DNA of 64,000 nt from Alistipes sp. GTDB taxonomy: Bacteria > Bacteroidota > Bacteroidia > Bacteroidales > Rikenellaceae. The stretch's first letter is position 1. Each line of letters starts with the position of its first letter. Below the pieces are notes generated by a model that was not told where the DNA came from, made no database searches, and saw only the letters and a program-made list of their open reading frames with translations. The stretch covers positions 62,001-126,000 of the forward strand of contig JAFSDP010000003.1 of assembly GCA_017436185.1 (NCBI GenBank), written 5' to 3'. A program made the translations under genes and the position numbers. Below are positions 24,675-34,899 of this stretch, in pieces.

Positions 24675-26831
24675 TTAGTTGCGTATTTTGCTCCAGGCCA
24701 ACACCTCGAAGTCGAGCTGGCGTTTTTCGAGGTCGGCTTTCACCACCTTGACACGCATTCTGTCGCCCAACGTGAGGCGTACGCCCGTGCGTTGGCCACG
24801 CAGTTCGTAGCGCTCGGGGTCGAAGTCGAACCACTCGCCCTCGATGTCGCGCAGGTAGGACATACCCTCGATGTGGGTCCCCTCCAACTCGACATAGACA
24901 CCCCATTCGCTCAAGCCCGAAATCGTACCCTCGAACTCCTCGCCCAGGTGCTCTTTCATAAACTCGACCATCTTGTATTTGATCGAGGCACGCTCGGCAT
25001 CGGCGGCCAAAATCTCCCGCTCGGTGGCGTGTTCGCACAGGGCCTCCAGCTCCCGCTTGTCGGCCGAGGTGCCCCCCTCGAGGTAGTGCGCCAAGAGGCG
25101 ATGCACCAGCATATCGGGGTAGCGGCGAATGGGCGAGGTGAAGTGGGTATAGTAGGGGAAGGCCAGACCGTAGTGGCCCAGATTATCGGTCGAATAGACC
25201 GCCTTGGCCATCGAACGTACGGCCATCGTCGAGAGGGCGTTGCACTCGGCTTTGCCCTTGACGCTGTCGAGCAGTTTGTTCAGCTCCTTGGCGATGGCAC
25301 GCCCCTTCGAGGCACGGAAGACGTGGCCGAAGCGAAGGGCGAACTCACGGAAGCGGTCCAACTTGTCGGTCGAGGGAACATCGTGCACACGATAGACCAT
25401 TGTGCGGGGTATTTTGCGCCCCTTCTCGCCCATACGGTGGGCGCAGAACTCGGCCACACGGCGGTTGGCCAGGAGCATAAACTCCTCGATGAGTTGGTTG
25501 GCCTCCTGCTGCACCTTGAAATAGACCTCGATGGGACGACCCGACTCGTCGAGCTTGAAGCGCATCTCCTCGCTCTCGAAGGCCACTGCTCCGCTCTTGA
25601 AGCGTTGGCGACGCAACTCTTGGGCCAGACGGTGGAGCGTCAAAATCTCCTCCGCATAGTCGCCTTGGCCCGTCTCGATGATGCGTTGTGCCTCCTCGTA
25701 GGCGTAGCGGCGGTTGGAGTGGATGACCGTACGACCAAACCACTCCTCCAAAATCTCCAGATTTTCGTTCAGCGTGAAGACGGCCGAGAAGCAGAGGCTC
25801 GTCTCGTTGGGTCGCAGCGAGCACAGCTCGTTCGAGAGTCGCTCGGGCAGCATCGGGATGGTGCGATCGACCAGATAGACCGACGTGGCTCGGGCTACGG
25901 CCTCACGGTCGATGGTCGAGTGGGGGCGTACATAGTGCGTTACGTCGGCAATGTGTACACCCACCTCCCAAACGCCGTCACGCACACGACGAATCGAAAG
26001 GGCATCGTCAAAGTCCTTGGCATCGGCGGGGTCGATGGTGATTGTCAAAGTGTTACGGAAGTCACGACGGCGGTCAATCTCGGCTTGCGTAATCTCGCCA
26101 CGGATGTTGCGGGCCGCCTCCTCGACCGCCTCTTCGAAGTGGTACGGCAGGCCGTACTCGGCCAGAATAGCGTGCATCTCGGTGTTGTTTTCGCCCGCCA
26201 TTCCGAGGCGTTCGATCAGCTCACCCACGGGGCTCTTCGAGCCGGGCGTCCATTCGATGATGCGTACCACCACCTTCTCGCCATCACGCACCTCGGGGTA
26301 GCGCTTTTTCGGCAGGTAGATGTCGTAGGGCATACGGCGGCTGTCCGTGCGGACAAAAATCTGGTGAGCCCCCACCTCGGCAATGCCGACATAGGGTTTG
26401 GTGCTGCGCTCCAAAATTTGGGTAATCTCGCCCTCCAGACGACCGTCACGACCTCGGTGCATTACCACTACCTCGACACGGTCGCCCTCCAGTGCACCTT
26501 GTGTATTGCGCTGATGGACAAAGATATCCTGCTCCAGCCCCTCGACCTTTACGTAGATCGAGCCGCTGGCAATCATATCGCACACGCCCTCGTGGTGGGG
26601 CAGGTGGCGATTCGTCAGACGGTATTTGTGACGGGCGCACTCCTCAATGACCCCCTCGTCGTAGAGGCGGTCCAAAATCTGCAGCGTCTCACGCTGCCCG
26701 TCACGCGACGCACCACCCGAAGCGGCCGCCAGGTGCTTGAGCGAGAATTTGGTGTTCGGAAACTCTCTGAAGAGGTTGATAATCAGGGATGCACGGTCGC
26801 GATTGCGCCCATTCTTTTTCTCTTTTTTCAT
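24675..26831 (-). CDS. rnr: Ribonuclease R
   Basis: 718 residues. Order: basic N-terminus and a winged-helix-like part (1-80), cold-shock OB folds (about 80-240), the RNB catalytic domain with the aspartate cluster DPADAKDFDDALSIRR, and an S1 domain at the end (LGEEFEGTISGLSEWGVYVEL). Degrades structured RNA 3' to 5' in the cytoplasm. The start overlaps the M20 amidohydrolase stop by 4 bases. Length and layout are normal for Bacteroidota RNase R/VacB. Confidence 0.95.
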   Translation of the reverse strand: MKKEKKNGRNRDRASLIINLFREFPNTKFSLKHLAAASGGASRDGQRETLQILDRLYDEGVIEECARHKYRLTNRHLPHHEGVCDMIASGSIYVKVEGLEQDIFVHQRNTQGALEGDRVEVVVMHRGRDGRLEGEITQILERSTKPYVGIAEVGAHQIFVRTDSRRMPYDIYLPKKRYPEVRDGEKVVVRIIEWTPGSKSPVGELIERLGMAGENNTEMHAILAEYGLPYHFEEAVEEAARNIRGEITQAEIDRRRDFRNTLTITIDPADAKDFDDALSIRRVRDGVWEVGVHIADVTHYVRPHSTIDREAVARATSVYLVDRTIPMLPERLSNELCSLRPNETSLCFSAVFTLNENLEILEEWFGRTVIHSNRRYAYEEAQRIIETGQGDYAEEILTLHRLAQELRRQRFKSGAVAFESEEMRFKLDESGRPIEVYFKVQQEANQLIEEFMLLANRRVAEFCAHRMGEKGRKIPRTMVYRVHDVPSTDKLDRFREFALRFGHVFRASKGRAIAKELNKLLDSVKGKAECNALSTMAVRSMAKAVYSTDNLGHYGLAFPYYTHFTSPIRRYPDMLVHRLLAHYLEGGTSADKRELEALCEHATEREILAADAERASIKYKMVEFMKEHLGEEFEGTISGLSEWGVYVELEGTHIEGMSYLRDIEGEWFDFDPERYELRGQRTGVRLTLGDRMRVKVVKADLEKRQLDFEVLAWSKIRN

Positions 26832-27943
26832 CGTTGTATCAGTTTTCTTGCCAGCCGCTCCATCAACGTTACACCTACCGTCAGTGCCTCCTCCGAGGGG
26901 GCATAGGTGGCTGTGTGTGAGCGACCCGACGCACGTCCGACCCCCAAGCGATAGAAGAGGGCGGGGTAGTGCAGTGTGTAGTATCCAAAATCTTCGGCCA
27001 GCGGGCGACGCTCCTCACGGGTCGCCTCGTAGCCCAACGCCTCCACCTCGCAGCGGGCCGCCTCGACCAACGCTTCGTCATTGACTACGGCGGGGTAGCC
27101 GTGGTTGATCTCCACCTCGATGGTGGTGTGGTGTGTTTGGTCGATGGTCGAGGCAATCTCCTCGATTTGGCGGTGGAGGGCTTGGCGGTTCTCCTCGTCA
27201 AAGGTGCGCAGTGTACCGGCCAGGGTGACGCTGTCGGGGATGACGTTGGTAGCCCCCTCGGAGCGCACCAGACCAATCGACAAGACCTGCTCGTCGCTGT
27301 TGAGGGCCACCAGACGGGTAATCAACTCGGCTGCCGCCACCACCGGGTCAATCAGCAGGTGACGCATTGCGCCGTGACCTCCACGCCCCCGCACCGTGAA
27401 GTGCAGTTCGTCGCTCGAAGCCATATATTTGCCCCCCTTCAGGCCAATCTGACCCACCTCGAGTTGCCACTCGCAATGCTCGCCCACGACGGCTCGAATG
27501 TCGCACCCCTCGAAGGGGTGTTCCGAGAGCACCTGCGAGGCCCCTCCGGGGTTGCACTCCTCGCCGGGCTGAAACAGCCCGAAGATGGTCCCCTCGAAGT
27601 CGGGGTTGGCGGCCAGACGACACAACACGCCGTAGAGCACCGCTGCGTGCATATCGTGGCCGCAGGCGTGCATCACCCCTGCATTTTCGGAGGCGTATTC
27701 CAACCCGCTCTGCTCGTCGATGGGCAGGGCGTCGATGTCGGCACGCAGCACAATGGCTCGTCGCTCTTCGGGGGCAGTGTAGCGACCCCGAATCGTAGCC
27801 AAGACCCCCGTGCGGGCCACTATGCGGGCCTCGATGCCGGCCTCTTCGAGGCGGGCGAGGATGTAGTCGCGCGTTGCCTGCTCACAAAACGAAAGTTCGG
27901 GGTGGCGATGCAGGTGCCGTCGGAATGCAATCACTTGGTCCAT
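26828..27943 (-). CDS. M20-family amidohydrolase
   Basis: 371 residues. FRRHLHRHPELSF at the start, VLRADIDALPI and MHACGHDMHAAVL (metal ligands) followed by QPGEECNPGG mark the M20D subfamily of N-acyl-amino-acid amidohydrolases (hippurate hydrolase, aminoacylase, indole-acetyl-amino-acid hydrolase type). No signal peptide, so cytoplasmic. The gene sits 14 bases after metF and overlaps rnr by 4 bases. The natural substrate is not evident. Confidence 0.9.
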   Translation of the reverse strand: MDQVIAFRRHLHRHPELSFCEQATRDYILARLEEAGIEARIVARTGVLATIRGRYTAPEERRAIVLRADIDALPIDEQSGLEYASENAGVMHACGHDMHAAVLYGVLCRLAANPDFEGTIFGLFQPGEECNPGGASQVLSEHPFEGCDIRAVVGEHCEWQLEVGQIGLKGGKYMASSDELHFTVRGRGGHGAMRHLLIDPVVAAAELITRLVALNSDEQVLSIGLVRSEGATNVIPDSVTLAGTLRTFDEENRQALHRQIEEIASTIDQTHHTTIEVEINHGYPAVVNDEALVEAARCEVEALGYEATREERRPLAEDFGYYTLHYPALFYRLGVGRASGRSHTATYAPSEEALTVGVTLMERLARKLIQR

Positions 27944-27957
27944 AGCGTTTTTTTTAT

Positions 27958-28923
27958 TTAGAAGATGGCTCGGGCAATCTCGATGACGTTATCGGCCTTA
28001 CCCATCGAATAGTAGTGCAACACTGGCACGCCGGCAGCCTTCAGTTCACGGCTCTGGGCGATGGCCCACTCGGTGCCGATTTGGCGCACGGCGGCCTTGT
28101 CGGTGGCGTGTGCCTCCACCTCTCGTCGGAGCGGCTCGGGGATGTGGCAGTTGAAAATCTGGGGCAGCAGCGTCAGCTGATGTGCCGTGGCCAGAGGTTT
28201 GATGCCCGGAATGATGGGCACCTCGATACCCGCCTTGCGACACCGCTCGACAAAGTCGAAGAAGCGGCTGTTGTCGAAGAAGAGCTGCGTGATGATGTAG
28301 TCGGCACCGGCATCGACCTTCGCTTTGAGGTAGTGCAAATCGCTCTCGGCCGAGAGGGCCTCGCCGTGCACCTCAGGGTAGCCCGCCACGGCAATCGAGA
28401 AGCGGGTGTGGTGCCCCTCATCGACCTCGCCATCGACAAACTCGCCTCGGTTCATGGCGGCAATCTGGCGTACCAAATCGACCGTATGGCTGTACCCCTC
28501 GGGGTGGGGCTGGAAGGCGGCTTCGCCCGCCACAGCATCGCCTCGGAGGGCCAATACGTTGTTCAGCCCCAGAAAATCCATATCGATGAGGGCATCTTCG
28601 ATGTCGGCACGGGAGTGGCCGCCGCAAATCAGGTGGGGAACCACCTCCACGCCATAGCGTTGGCGGATGGCCGAGGCGATGCCGATGGTGCCCGGACGGC
28701 GACGAGCGATGCGCCGCTCGACGGTGCCGTCGGCCAAACGACGCTCCTTGACCACCTCACGGTGGTAGGTGACGGTGATGTAGGCCGGGTCGTAGGGAGC
28801 CAGGCGGTCGATGTTGGAGCTGAGCTCCTCCATACCTGCCCCCTTGAGCGGCGGCAGCAGCTCGTAGGCAAAGCGGGTAGTGTGGGTGCGGAGTGCTTCC
28901 TGTATCAGTTCTGCTACATTCAT
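27958..28923 (-). CDS. metF: 5,10-methylenetetrahydrofolate reductase
   Basis: 321 residues of the MTHFR TIM barrel. FAYELLPPLKG holds the catalytic glutamate, and ITQLFFDNSRFFDFVERCRKAG with VPIIPGIKPL are conserved MetF blocks. Produces 5-methyl-THF with FAD and NADH, the methyl donor for the MetH enzyme encoded just upstream; the two genes overlap by 4 bases (ATGA), which fits matched expression. Confidence 0.95.
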   Translation of the reverse strand: MNVAELIQEALRTHTTRFAYELLPPLKGAGMEELSSNIDRLAPYDPAYITVTYHREVVKERRLADGTVERRIARRRPGTIGIASAIRQRYGVEVVPHLICGGHSRADIEDALIDMDFLGLNNVLALRGDAVAGEAAFQPHPEGYSHTVDLVRQIAAMNRGEFVDGEVDEGHHTRFSIAVAGYPEVHGEALSAESDLHYLKAKVDAGADYIITQLFFDNSRFFDFVERCRKAGIEVPIIPGIKPLATAHQLTLLPQIFNCHIPEPLRREVEAHATDKAAVRQIGTEWAIAQSRELKAAGVPVLHYYSMGKADNVIEIARAIF

Positions 28924-31900
28924 AGTAGGTTGTTGGGTATCAGTTTCTTAATCGTCTTTTTGTCGAGCGAGCGACGGAGCGCATAATCTTTTACCTGCTC
29001 CTCGGTGATGTGGCCCACCGAGAAGTATTCGCCATCGGGGATGAGCAGACCGCAGAGGGCCTCCCCGGGGTCGATCATCCAATTCTCCGTCAGGCGCATC
29101 TGGGTCATCACCTCCACAGCCAGCAGGTCGAAGAGCTCCCGTTTGAGCGAGTGGTCGGGGGTGGCGGGGTAGCCAAAGGCCATACGGCGACCCTGATATT
29201 GCTCGCTGAAAATCTGCTCGGGGGTGAACTGCTCGCCCCTCTCGTAGCCCCACATATCACGGCGGATGAAGCGGTGAACATACTCCATAAAGGCCTCGGT
29301 GAGGCGGTCGGCCAAGAGCTTGGCCATCAGGGCACGGTACTCGTCGCCCTGCTCCTTGAAGCGCTCAGTAAGGGTTTTCAGCCCCAATCCGGCCGTGACG
29401 GCAAAGCAGCCGATATGATCCCCCTCGGGGGCGATGTAGTCGGAGAGCGAACGACATCCCTCTTTGGGGTTTTGGTTGCGCAGCATCGCCAGGCGCACCT
29501 CACGACGCTTGCCCGTGATGATGATGTCGTCCCCTTCCGAGCGGGCGGGGTAGATGGCCGCTACGCCTTGCAGCGTGAGCAACTTCTGCTCCCGAATTTC
29601 GGCCAACAACGCCTGGGCATCGGCCCAGACCCGACGGGCCTCCTCGCCCTTCTCGGGGTGGTCGAAGAGGTCGGGATAGCGACCTGACAACCCCCACGAG
29701 GCGAAGAAGAAACTCCAGTTGATGAGCGGCTCGACATCGCCTATGGCCACATCGTGGAACATCAGTCGGCCGACGTGTTGCGGCTCGATGGTGGTGTGCG
29801 TGGTGGTTTGGCGACCGATTAGGCGGGCCTCCTCCAACGAGACGAGGTTGCGCTGTGCTTCGGTGGCTGCAAATTGGTCACGCAGCGCTTGTTGCTCGGC
29901 TTGCAGTTGGGCGATGAAGGCCTCACGGTCGTTGCCCAAAAGTTGCTGCAAGAGGAGGCTGTTTTGGCTGGCGTTGGCCGAATGGGCCACTACACCTGCA
30001 TATTCGGGGGCCATCTTCACGGCCGTATGGAGGGCCGAAGTGGTGGCACCTCCCACCACAACGGGCAGCGAAAGTCCGTGTCGTTGCAGGCTGTGGCATA
30101 CGTTGATCATCTCGTCGAGCGAGGGGGTAATCAGTCCGCTTAGGCAGACGGCATCGGCCTGCCACGCAAGGGCCTCACGGGCAATATCCTCGGCCTCGAC
30201 CATCACGCCCAGATCCTTGATTTCGAAACCGTTGCAGGCCATCACGACCGATACGATGTTCTTACCGATGTCGTGTACGTCGCCCTTGACGGTGGCCAGC
30301 AGAATGCGTCCTGCACGCTGTTGGGGCGCATCGCCCTGCTCGATGTAGGGGGTCAGCACCGCTACGGCACGCTTCATTACACGGGCACTCTTTACCACTT
30401 GCGGCAGGAACATCTTGCCTGCTCCGAAGCGGCGACCCACCTCCTCCATAGCGGGCATCAACAAGCGATCAATCACCTCGATGGGGGAGCCGCAGCGGTG
30501 GTAGGCCTCCAACGTGTCGGCCTCGATGTGGTCGGTCAGCCCCTTGAGCATCGCCTCTTGCAGTCGCTCCTCCAACGGAAGTTCACCCCAACGGTCAATG
30601 GGGGTCTCGGTCGTGGTTTGTCCTTTGAGTTGCTGGGCATATTCGGTCAGACGCTCGGCGGCATCGGGCGTGGAGTTGAGAATAACGGCCTCGGTGCGCT
30701 CCAGCAACTCCGGCTCCAACGAGTCGTAGAGGCGCAGCAGCTGCGGATTGACAATGCCCATATCCATCCCTGCGGCGATGGCGTGGTAGAGGAATACCGA
30801 GTGCATCGCCTCACGGATGGTGTTGTTGCCTCGGAAGGCGAACGAGAGGTTCGATACACCGCCCGAAATTTTGACGTGCGGACACCGCTCCTTGATGGTG
30901 CGGGTGGCATCGATGAAGGCCTTGGCGTAGTTGTCGTGTTCGGCAATACCGGTCGCTACGGCCAGGATATTGGGGTCGAAGATGATCCCCTCGGGCGGGA
31001 ACCCCTGCTCGGTCAGCAGGCGATAGGCTCGCTCGGCCACCTCGACTTTGCGTGTGTAGGTGTCGGCTTGTCCCTGCTCGTCAAAGAGCATTACGACCAC
31101 CGCTGCCCCGTAGCTTTGGATGCGACGAGCCTGCTCCAAGAAGTGTTGCTCGCCCTCTTTGAGCGAGATGGAATTGACAATGGCTCGGCCCTGTGTACAC
31201 TTCAGACCCGCCTCGATGACCTCCCAACGCGACGAGTCGATCATAACGGGCAGGCGGGCAATCTCGGGCTCGGAGGCGATCAGATTCAGGAACGTGGTCA
31301 TTGCCTTGACGCCGTCAATCAGACCGTCGTCCATACAGATGTCGATGATTTGCGCTCCGGCTTCGACCTGGGCACGGGCCACCGACAGGGCCTCTTCGTA
31401 GTTTTTCTCCCGAACAAGGCGGGCAAATTTGGCCGAGCCGGCTACGTTGGTACGCTCGCCGACATTGATAAAGTTCTTTTCGGGGGTCACCTCCAGCGGC
31501 TCCAAACCGCTCAGGCGCAACGTGTGGTCGGCCGAGGGTAGGGGGCGGGGCGCATAGTCGCCCACGATTTTTTGCAATTCGAAGATGTGTGCCGGCGTGG
31601 TGCCGCAGCAGCCGCCGACAATGTTAATCAGCCCTCGTTTGAGGTACTCGCGCACCTCCTCGGCAAACATCTCGGGCGTTTCGTCGTAGCCACCCATCAC
31701 ATTCGGAAGACCGGCATTGGGGTGGGCCGAGATGCGGCACGGAGCCAGCGAGGCCATTCGCTCCAGGTAGGGGAGCAGGTCGTGTGCTCCGAAGGCACAG
31801 TTCAGACCAATCGAGAGCAACGGTGCGTGAGCAAGCGAGGTGACAAAGGCCTCGACCGTCTGCCCCGAGAGGGTGCGACCACTGCGGTCGGCCAGCGTAC

Positions 31901-32516
31901 CCGAGACCATCACCGGCAGATCGACGCCCGACTCCTCGAGGGCTATCAGCGCCGCCTTGGCGTTGAGCGTGTCGAAGACCGTCTCGATCAGAATAAGGTC
32001 GGCACCGCCCTCCTTCAACCCCTCGATTTGCTCCCGATAGGCCGCTTTGAGTGTGTCGAAATCAATCTGTCGGGCGGCGGGGTTCTCCACATCGGCCGAG
32101 ACCGACAATGAACGGTTCGTGGGGCCTACCGAGCCGGCTACAAAGCGGGGCTTTTGGGGGTTGCGGGTTGTGAATTGGTCGGCTGTGAGACGGGCCAGAC
32201 GGGCCGCCTCGGCGGCTATCTCGCGCGCGTACGAAGAAAGGCCGTAGTCCGAGAGCGATATGCGGTTGGCATTGAATGAGTTGCAGGTGATAATGTCGGC
32301 ACCTGCCGTGAGGTATTTCTCGTGGATGGCCACCACCGCTTCGGGCTGGGTGAGGCACAACAGATCGCCACACCCCTTCACCTCGACGGGGTGGTCGGCA
32401 AAACGGCTGCCACGGTAGTCCTCCTCCGTGAAGTGGTTTTGCTGCATCATCGTACCAAAGCCGCCATCGAGCAGTAGGATACGCTCCGAGAGTGCTTTAT
32501 CGAGTCGTTTTGTCAT
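28920..32516 (-). CDS. metH: Cobalamin-dependent methionine synthase
   Basis: 1198 residues from ATG at 32516 (a longer frame adds 12 residues without similarity). All four modules are present: homocysteine domain with GLNCAFG and [10 protein letters not shown] zinc ligands, pterin domain ([16 protein letters not shown]), B12 domain with DVHDIGKN (the DxHxxG cobalt ligand) and a C-terminal activation domain with [12 protein letters not shown] for reductive SAM-dependent repair. Methylates homocysteine to methionine. Start overlaps the cyclase stop by 4 bases, so it depends on the promoter at 33343. No B12 riboswitch was found in that short leader. Confidence 0.97.
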   Translation of the reverse strand: MTKRLDKALSERILLLDGGFGTMMQQNHFTEEDYRGSRFADHPVEVKGCGDLLCLTQPEAVVAIHEKYLTAGADIITCNSFNANRISLSDYGLSSYAREIAAEAARLARLTADQFTTRNPQKPRFVAGSVGPTNRSLSVSADVENPAARQIDFDTLKAAYREQIEGLKEGGADLILIETVFDTLNAKAALIALEESGVDLPVMVSGTLADRSGRTLSGQTVEAFVTSLAHAPLLSIGLNCAFGAHDLLPYLERMASLAPCRISAHPNAGLPNVMGGYDETPEMFAEEVREYLKRGLINIVGGCCGTTPAHIFELQKIVGDYAPRPLPSADHTLRLSGLEPLEVTPEKNFINVGERTNVAGSAKFARLVREKNYEEALSVARAQVEAGAQIIDICMDDGLIDGVKAMTTFLNLIASEPEIARLPVMIDSSRWEVIEAGLKCTQGRAIVNSISLKEGEQHFLEQARRIQSYGAAVVVMLFDEQGQADTYTRKVEVAERAYRLLTEQGFPPEGIIFDPNILAVATGIAEHDNYAKAFIDATRTIKERCPHVKISGGVSNLSFAFRGNNTIREAMHSVFLYHAIAAGMDMGIVNPQLLRLYDSLEPELLERTEAVILNSTPDAAERLTEYAQQLKGQTTTETPIDRWGELPLEERLQEAMLKGLTDHIEADTLEAYHRCGSPIEVIDRLLMPAMEEVGRRFGAGKMFLPQVVKSARVMKRAVAVLTPYIEQGDAPQQRAGRILLATVKGDVHDIGKNIVSVVMACNGFEIKDLGVMVEAEDIAREALAWQADAVCLSGLITPSLDEMINVCHSLQRHGLSLPVVVGGATTSALHTAVKMAPEYAGVVAHSANASQNSLLLQQLLGNDREAFIAQLQAEQQALRDQFAATEAQRNLVSLEEARLIGRQTTTHTTIEPQHVGRLMFHDVAIGDVEPLINWSFFFASWGLSGRYPDLFDHPEKGEEARRVWADAQALLAEIREQKLLTLQGVAAIYPARSEGDDIIITGKRREVRLAMLRNQNPKEGCRSLSDYIAPEGDHIGCFAVTAGLGLKTLTERFKEQGDEYRALMAKLLADRLTEAFMEYVHRFIRRDMWGYERGEQFTPEQIFSEQYQGRRMAFGYPATPDHSLKRELFDLLAVEVMTQMRLTENWMIDPGEALCGLLIPDGEYFSVGHITEEQVKDYALRRSLDKKTIKKLIPNNLL

Positions 32517-33313
32517 TGCTTTACAAGTTCGATTTCGTAGATTTTCGGCCAACGCTTACCCGTCACCAACAGCTGCTTGGTCTGCGGGTTGTAGGCGATG
32601 CCGTTCAGTACATCGGTCGTGGGCAGCGTCTCGGCGGCGGGAAGCAGCCCCGTCAAATCGACAATGCCCTCCACAACGCCCGTTTGGGGGTGGATGATGA
32701 GCAGTTCGTCCGTCAGATAGACATTGGCCCAAATGCGCCCGTCGATCCACTCCAACTCATTGATATACTGTACCGGTTGCCCCTTGACTGTAACGGTGAT
32801 GGTCGCCTCGCGGGCAAAGGTCTCGGGGTTGATGCGGTAGATGTTCGTCGAGCCGTTCGACAGGTAGAGTTTCTCGCCGTCGGTCGTCAGTCCCCACCCC
32901 TCACCGGCATAGCGGCGGTCGGCCACCTTCTCCATCGTGGCGGCGTCATAGACGTGGCAGATGCTCGACTCCCAGGTCAGCTGATAAATCAGCCCGTTGA
33001 GGTAGGCCACCCCTTCGCCGAACTCCTGACGGGGCAGGCGGTGGTGGGTGGTGTGTTTGCCTTGTTCGAGGTCGAGGGTGCGCAGCTCCGAACGTCCGTA
33101 TTCGCCCGTGCCCTCCCACAGACGGTCGCCGCCGAAGCAGAACCCCTGGGTGTAGGCCTCCACGGCGTGGGGATATTGGGCAACGACACGGTAGGTGTAT
33201 CGGGTCGGCTCGACGGGGCCTTGTGTGCTTTGTTTGAGTGCTTTGGAGCCGCTTCCGGCACAGGCCGTAAGGCCCAAAACCAACCCCAAAGCCAGGGTGT
33301 AAAAGTATCTCAT
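32513..33313 (-). CDS. Glutaminyl-peptide cyclotransferase, lipoprotein
   Basis: 266 residues with a lipobox (LGLTAC, Cys18). The rest matches the beta-propeller glutamine cyclotransferase family (PF05096): TQGFCFGGDRLWEGTGEYGRS, GLIYQLTWE and ELEWIDGRIWANVYLTD. Such enzymes turn N-terminal Gln of exported proteins into pyroglutamate; in Bacteroidota many mature N-termini carry Gln after signal cleavage. It opens the overlapping unit with metH and metF. The link to methionine synthesis is positional only. Confidence 0.9.
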   Translation of the reverse strand: MRYFYTLALGLVLGLTACAGSGSKALKQSTQGPVEPTRYTYRVVAQYPHAVEAYTQGFCFGGDRLWEGTGEYGRSELRTLDLEQGKHTTHHRLPRQEFGEGVAYLNGLIYQLTWESSICHVYDAATMEKVADRRYAGEGWGLTTDGEKLYLSNGSTNIYRINPETFAREATITVTVKGQPVQYINELEWIDGRIWANVYLTDELLIIHPQTGVVEGIVDLTGLLPAAETLPTTDVLNGIAYNPQTKQLLVTGKRWPKIYEIELVKQ

Positions 33314-33342
33314 TGCTTGGTTGAAAACAAATTTTACCGATA

Positions 33343-33350
33343 CAAAGGTA
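33343..33350 (-). promoter_or_regulatory. -7 element of the cyclase-metH-metF-M20-rnr-GT2 unit
   Basis: TACCTTTG on the minus strand, 29 bases before the start of the cyclase gene. Between the six genes the gaps are at most 14 bases, so this is likely the main promoter for all. Confidence 0.6.
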
Positions 33351-33434
33351 CTAAAACGAATCTAAAATGGATGCATTTCTTGGTTTTTTCCTAAAAATAT
33401 ATGGTATAGCAGGCCGAAAAACCGATAATTTTTG

Positions 33435-33442
33435 TACCTTTG
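33435..33442 (+). promoter_or_regulatory. -7 element of the tig promoter
   Basis: TACCTTTG, 51 bases before the tig start. The -33 region has no clear TTTG. It lies 84 bases from the divergent minus-strand box. Confidence 0.6.
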
Positions 33443-33493
33443 CCTCCCGATTTATTCGCAAAACAAGAGAATAACAAATATAACACATTAACT

Positions 33494-34819
33494 ATGAACA
33501 TTGTACGTGAGCAACGCGAGGGTGGTATTTCGATCCTGAGCGTGAAGGTTGTGGAGGCAGATTACGCTGCCGACGTAGAGAAGGCACTGCGCGAGTATCG
33601 TCGCAAGGCCAACATTCCGGGTTTCCGTCCCGGTATGGTGCCGATGGGTATCATCAAGAAGATGTACGGCAAGGGCGTGGTAGCCGAGCAGAGCTACCGC
33701 AAGGCCTCGAACGGTGTGTTCGAGTACCTCCAGGCCGAGAAGATCGACTACCTGGGCGACGTGATTCCCTCGGAGGAGCAGGGCGATTTCGACTTTGAGA
33801 ACAACGTTGATTTCGAGTTCAAGTTCGAGATTGGCGAGGCCCCGAAGCTCGAGCTGGAGCTTTCGGAGAAGGATAAGGTGACCTACCACCGCATCAAGAT
33901 CGACAAGCAGATGCACGCCGACTACCGCTCGAACTACCTGCGTCGCTTCGGCCGCCTGGCCGACGTCGATGTCGTGGAGGCTGACGAGGCGCTGACCGTA
34001 ACGCTCGACAATGGCGATATGCAGATTCAGGATGCCTATGTAGGTCTGATTTCGATGAGCGAGGAGGAGCGCAAGCCCTTCCTGGGTATGAAGGTGGGCG
34101 ACAAGATGCACGTAAACGTGAACGAGCTCTACAAGAGCGAGTCGCAGCGTGCCGCCATCCTGCAGGTAAAGGCCGAGGAGCTGGCTTCGATCAACCCCGA
34201 GTTCGAGATGGAGATCACGAAGATTCGCAAGTTCGCCGAGCCGGAGCTCAACGAGGAGTTCTTCAAGATGGCTTTCCCCGCCGGCGACATCACCGACGAG
34301 AAGGCCTTCGACAAGATGCTCGACGAGCAGATTCAGAAGGAGCTGTCGCGCGAGAGCGACTTCCTGTTCACCATCCAGCTGCGTGACTACCTCATCAAGA
34401 AGGCCGGCCTTGAGATGCCCGTTGCCTTCCTGAAGCGTTGGCTCTACACCATCAACGAGGGTAAGTTCACGATGGAGGATATCGAGAAGGACTTCGATCA
34501 GTTCCTTGTGATGTTCACCTGGAACTTCATCCAGAAGCACTTTATCGAGGCCGAGAAGCTGACCGTAACGCCCGAGGAGGCCCTGACCGAGGCCAAGGCC
34601 CTGGCACTGGCTCAGTTCGCTCAGTACGGTATGCCTTCGGCTCCCGAGGATATGCTCGAGGGCTACGGCAAGCAGATTCTGGAGAATCGCGAGCAGTCGC
34701 AGAAGATCTACGAGAAACTCTTCGAGACGAAGGTGGTTGAGGCTGTGAAGGCCAAGATCAAGGTGACCGAGAAGAGCGTATCGGCAGCAGATTTTGCAAA
34801 ATTGGCGAAGGAATTGTAG
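33494..34819 (+). CDS. tig: Trigger factor
   Basis: 441 residues from ATG 33494 (upstream in-frame codons lie in the promoter leader). The ribosome-docking loop shows NIPGFRPGMVPMGIIKKMYG, close to the GFRxGxxP signature, near residues 38-60. A middle domain and a long helical C-terminal chaperone domain follow; the PPIase core appears divergent, as usual in Bacteroidota. It acts at the ribosome exit tunnel. Located directly before clpP and clpX as in many bacteria. Confidence 0.93.
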   Translation: MNIVREQREGGISILSVKVVEADYAADVEKALREYRRKANIPGFRPGMVPMGIIKKMYGKGVVAEQSYRKASNGVFEYLQAEKIDYLGDVIPSEEQGDFDFENNVDFEFKFEIGEAPKLELELSEKDKVTYHRIKIDKQMHADYRSNYLRRFGRLADVDVVEADEALTVTLDNGDMQIQDAYVGLISMSEEERKPFLGMKVGDKMHVNVNELYKSESQRAAILQVKAEELASINPEFEMEITKIRKFAEPELNEEFFKMAFPAGDITDEKAFDKMLDEQIQKELSRESDFLFTIQLRDYLIKKAGLEMPVAFLKRWLYTINEGKFTMEDIEKDFDQFLVMFTWNFIQKHFIEAEKLTVTPEEALTEAKALALAQFAQYGMPSAPEDMLEGYGKQILENREQSQKIYEKLFETKVVEAVKAKIKVTEKSVSAADFAKLAKEL

Positions 34820-34839
34820 GAAAATTCCATAAAAAAGCT

Positions 34840-34847
34840 TATCTTTG
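34840..34847 (+). promoter_or_regulatory. -7 element of the clpP promoter, fused to the tig terminator
   Basis: TATCTTTG at 34840-34847; a TTG at 34814-34816 may serve as -33 (23-base gap). The final G of the box is the first base of the hairpin that follows. Confidence 0.6.
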
Positions 34848-34884
34848 GACTTTGCAGGCGTGATGTTTGCAAAGTCCATTTTTT
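34847..34884 (+). terminator. Hairpin terminator between tig and clpP
   Basis: GGACTTTGCA at 34847-34856 pairs perfectly with TGCAAAGTCC at 34868-34877, and six T follow at 34879-34884. It should stop transcripts coming from tig. Transcripts from the clpP promoter would start inside the left arm and so escape. Confidence 0.65.
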
Positions 34885-34899
34885 ATAACGAGTAACACT

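Noticed and set aside
24792..26906. 704-residue open frame on the + strand across rnr
   Set aside because: Shadow of RNase R, which has all its catalytic motifs on the minus strand.
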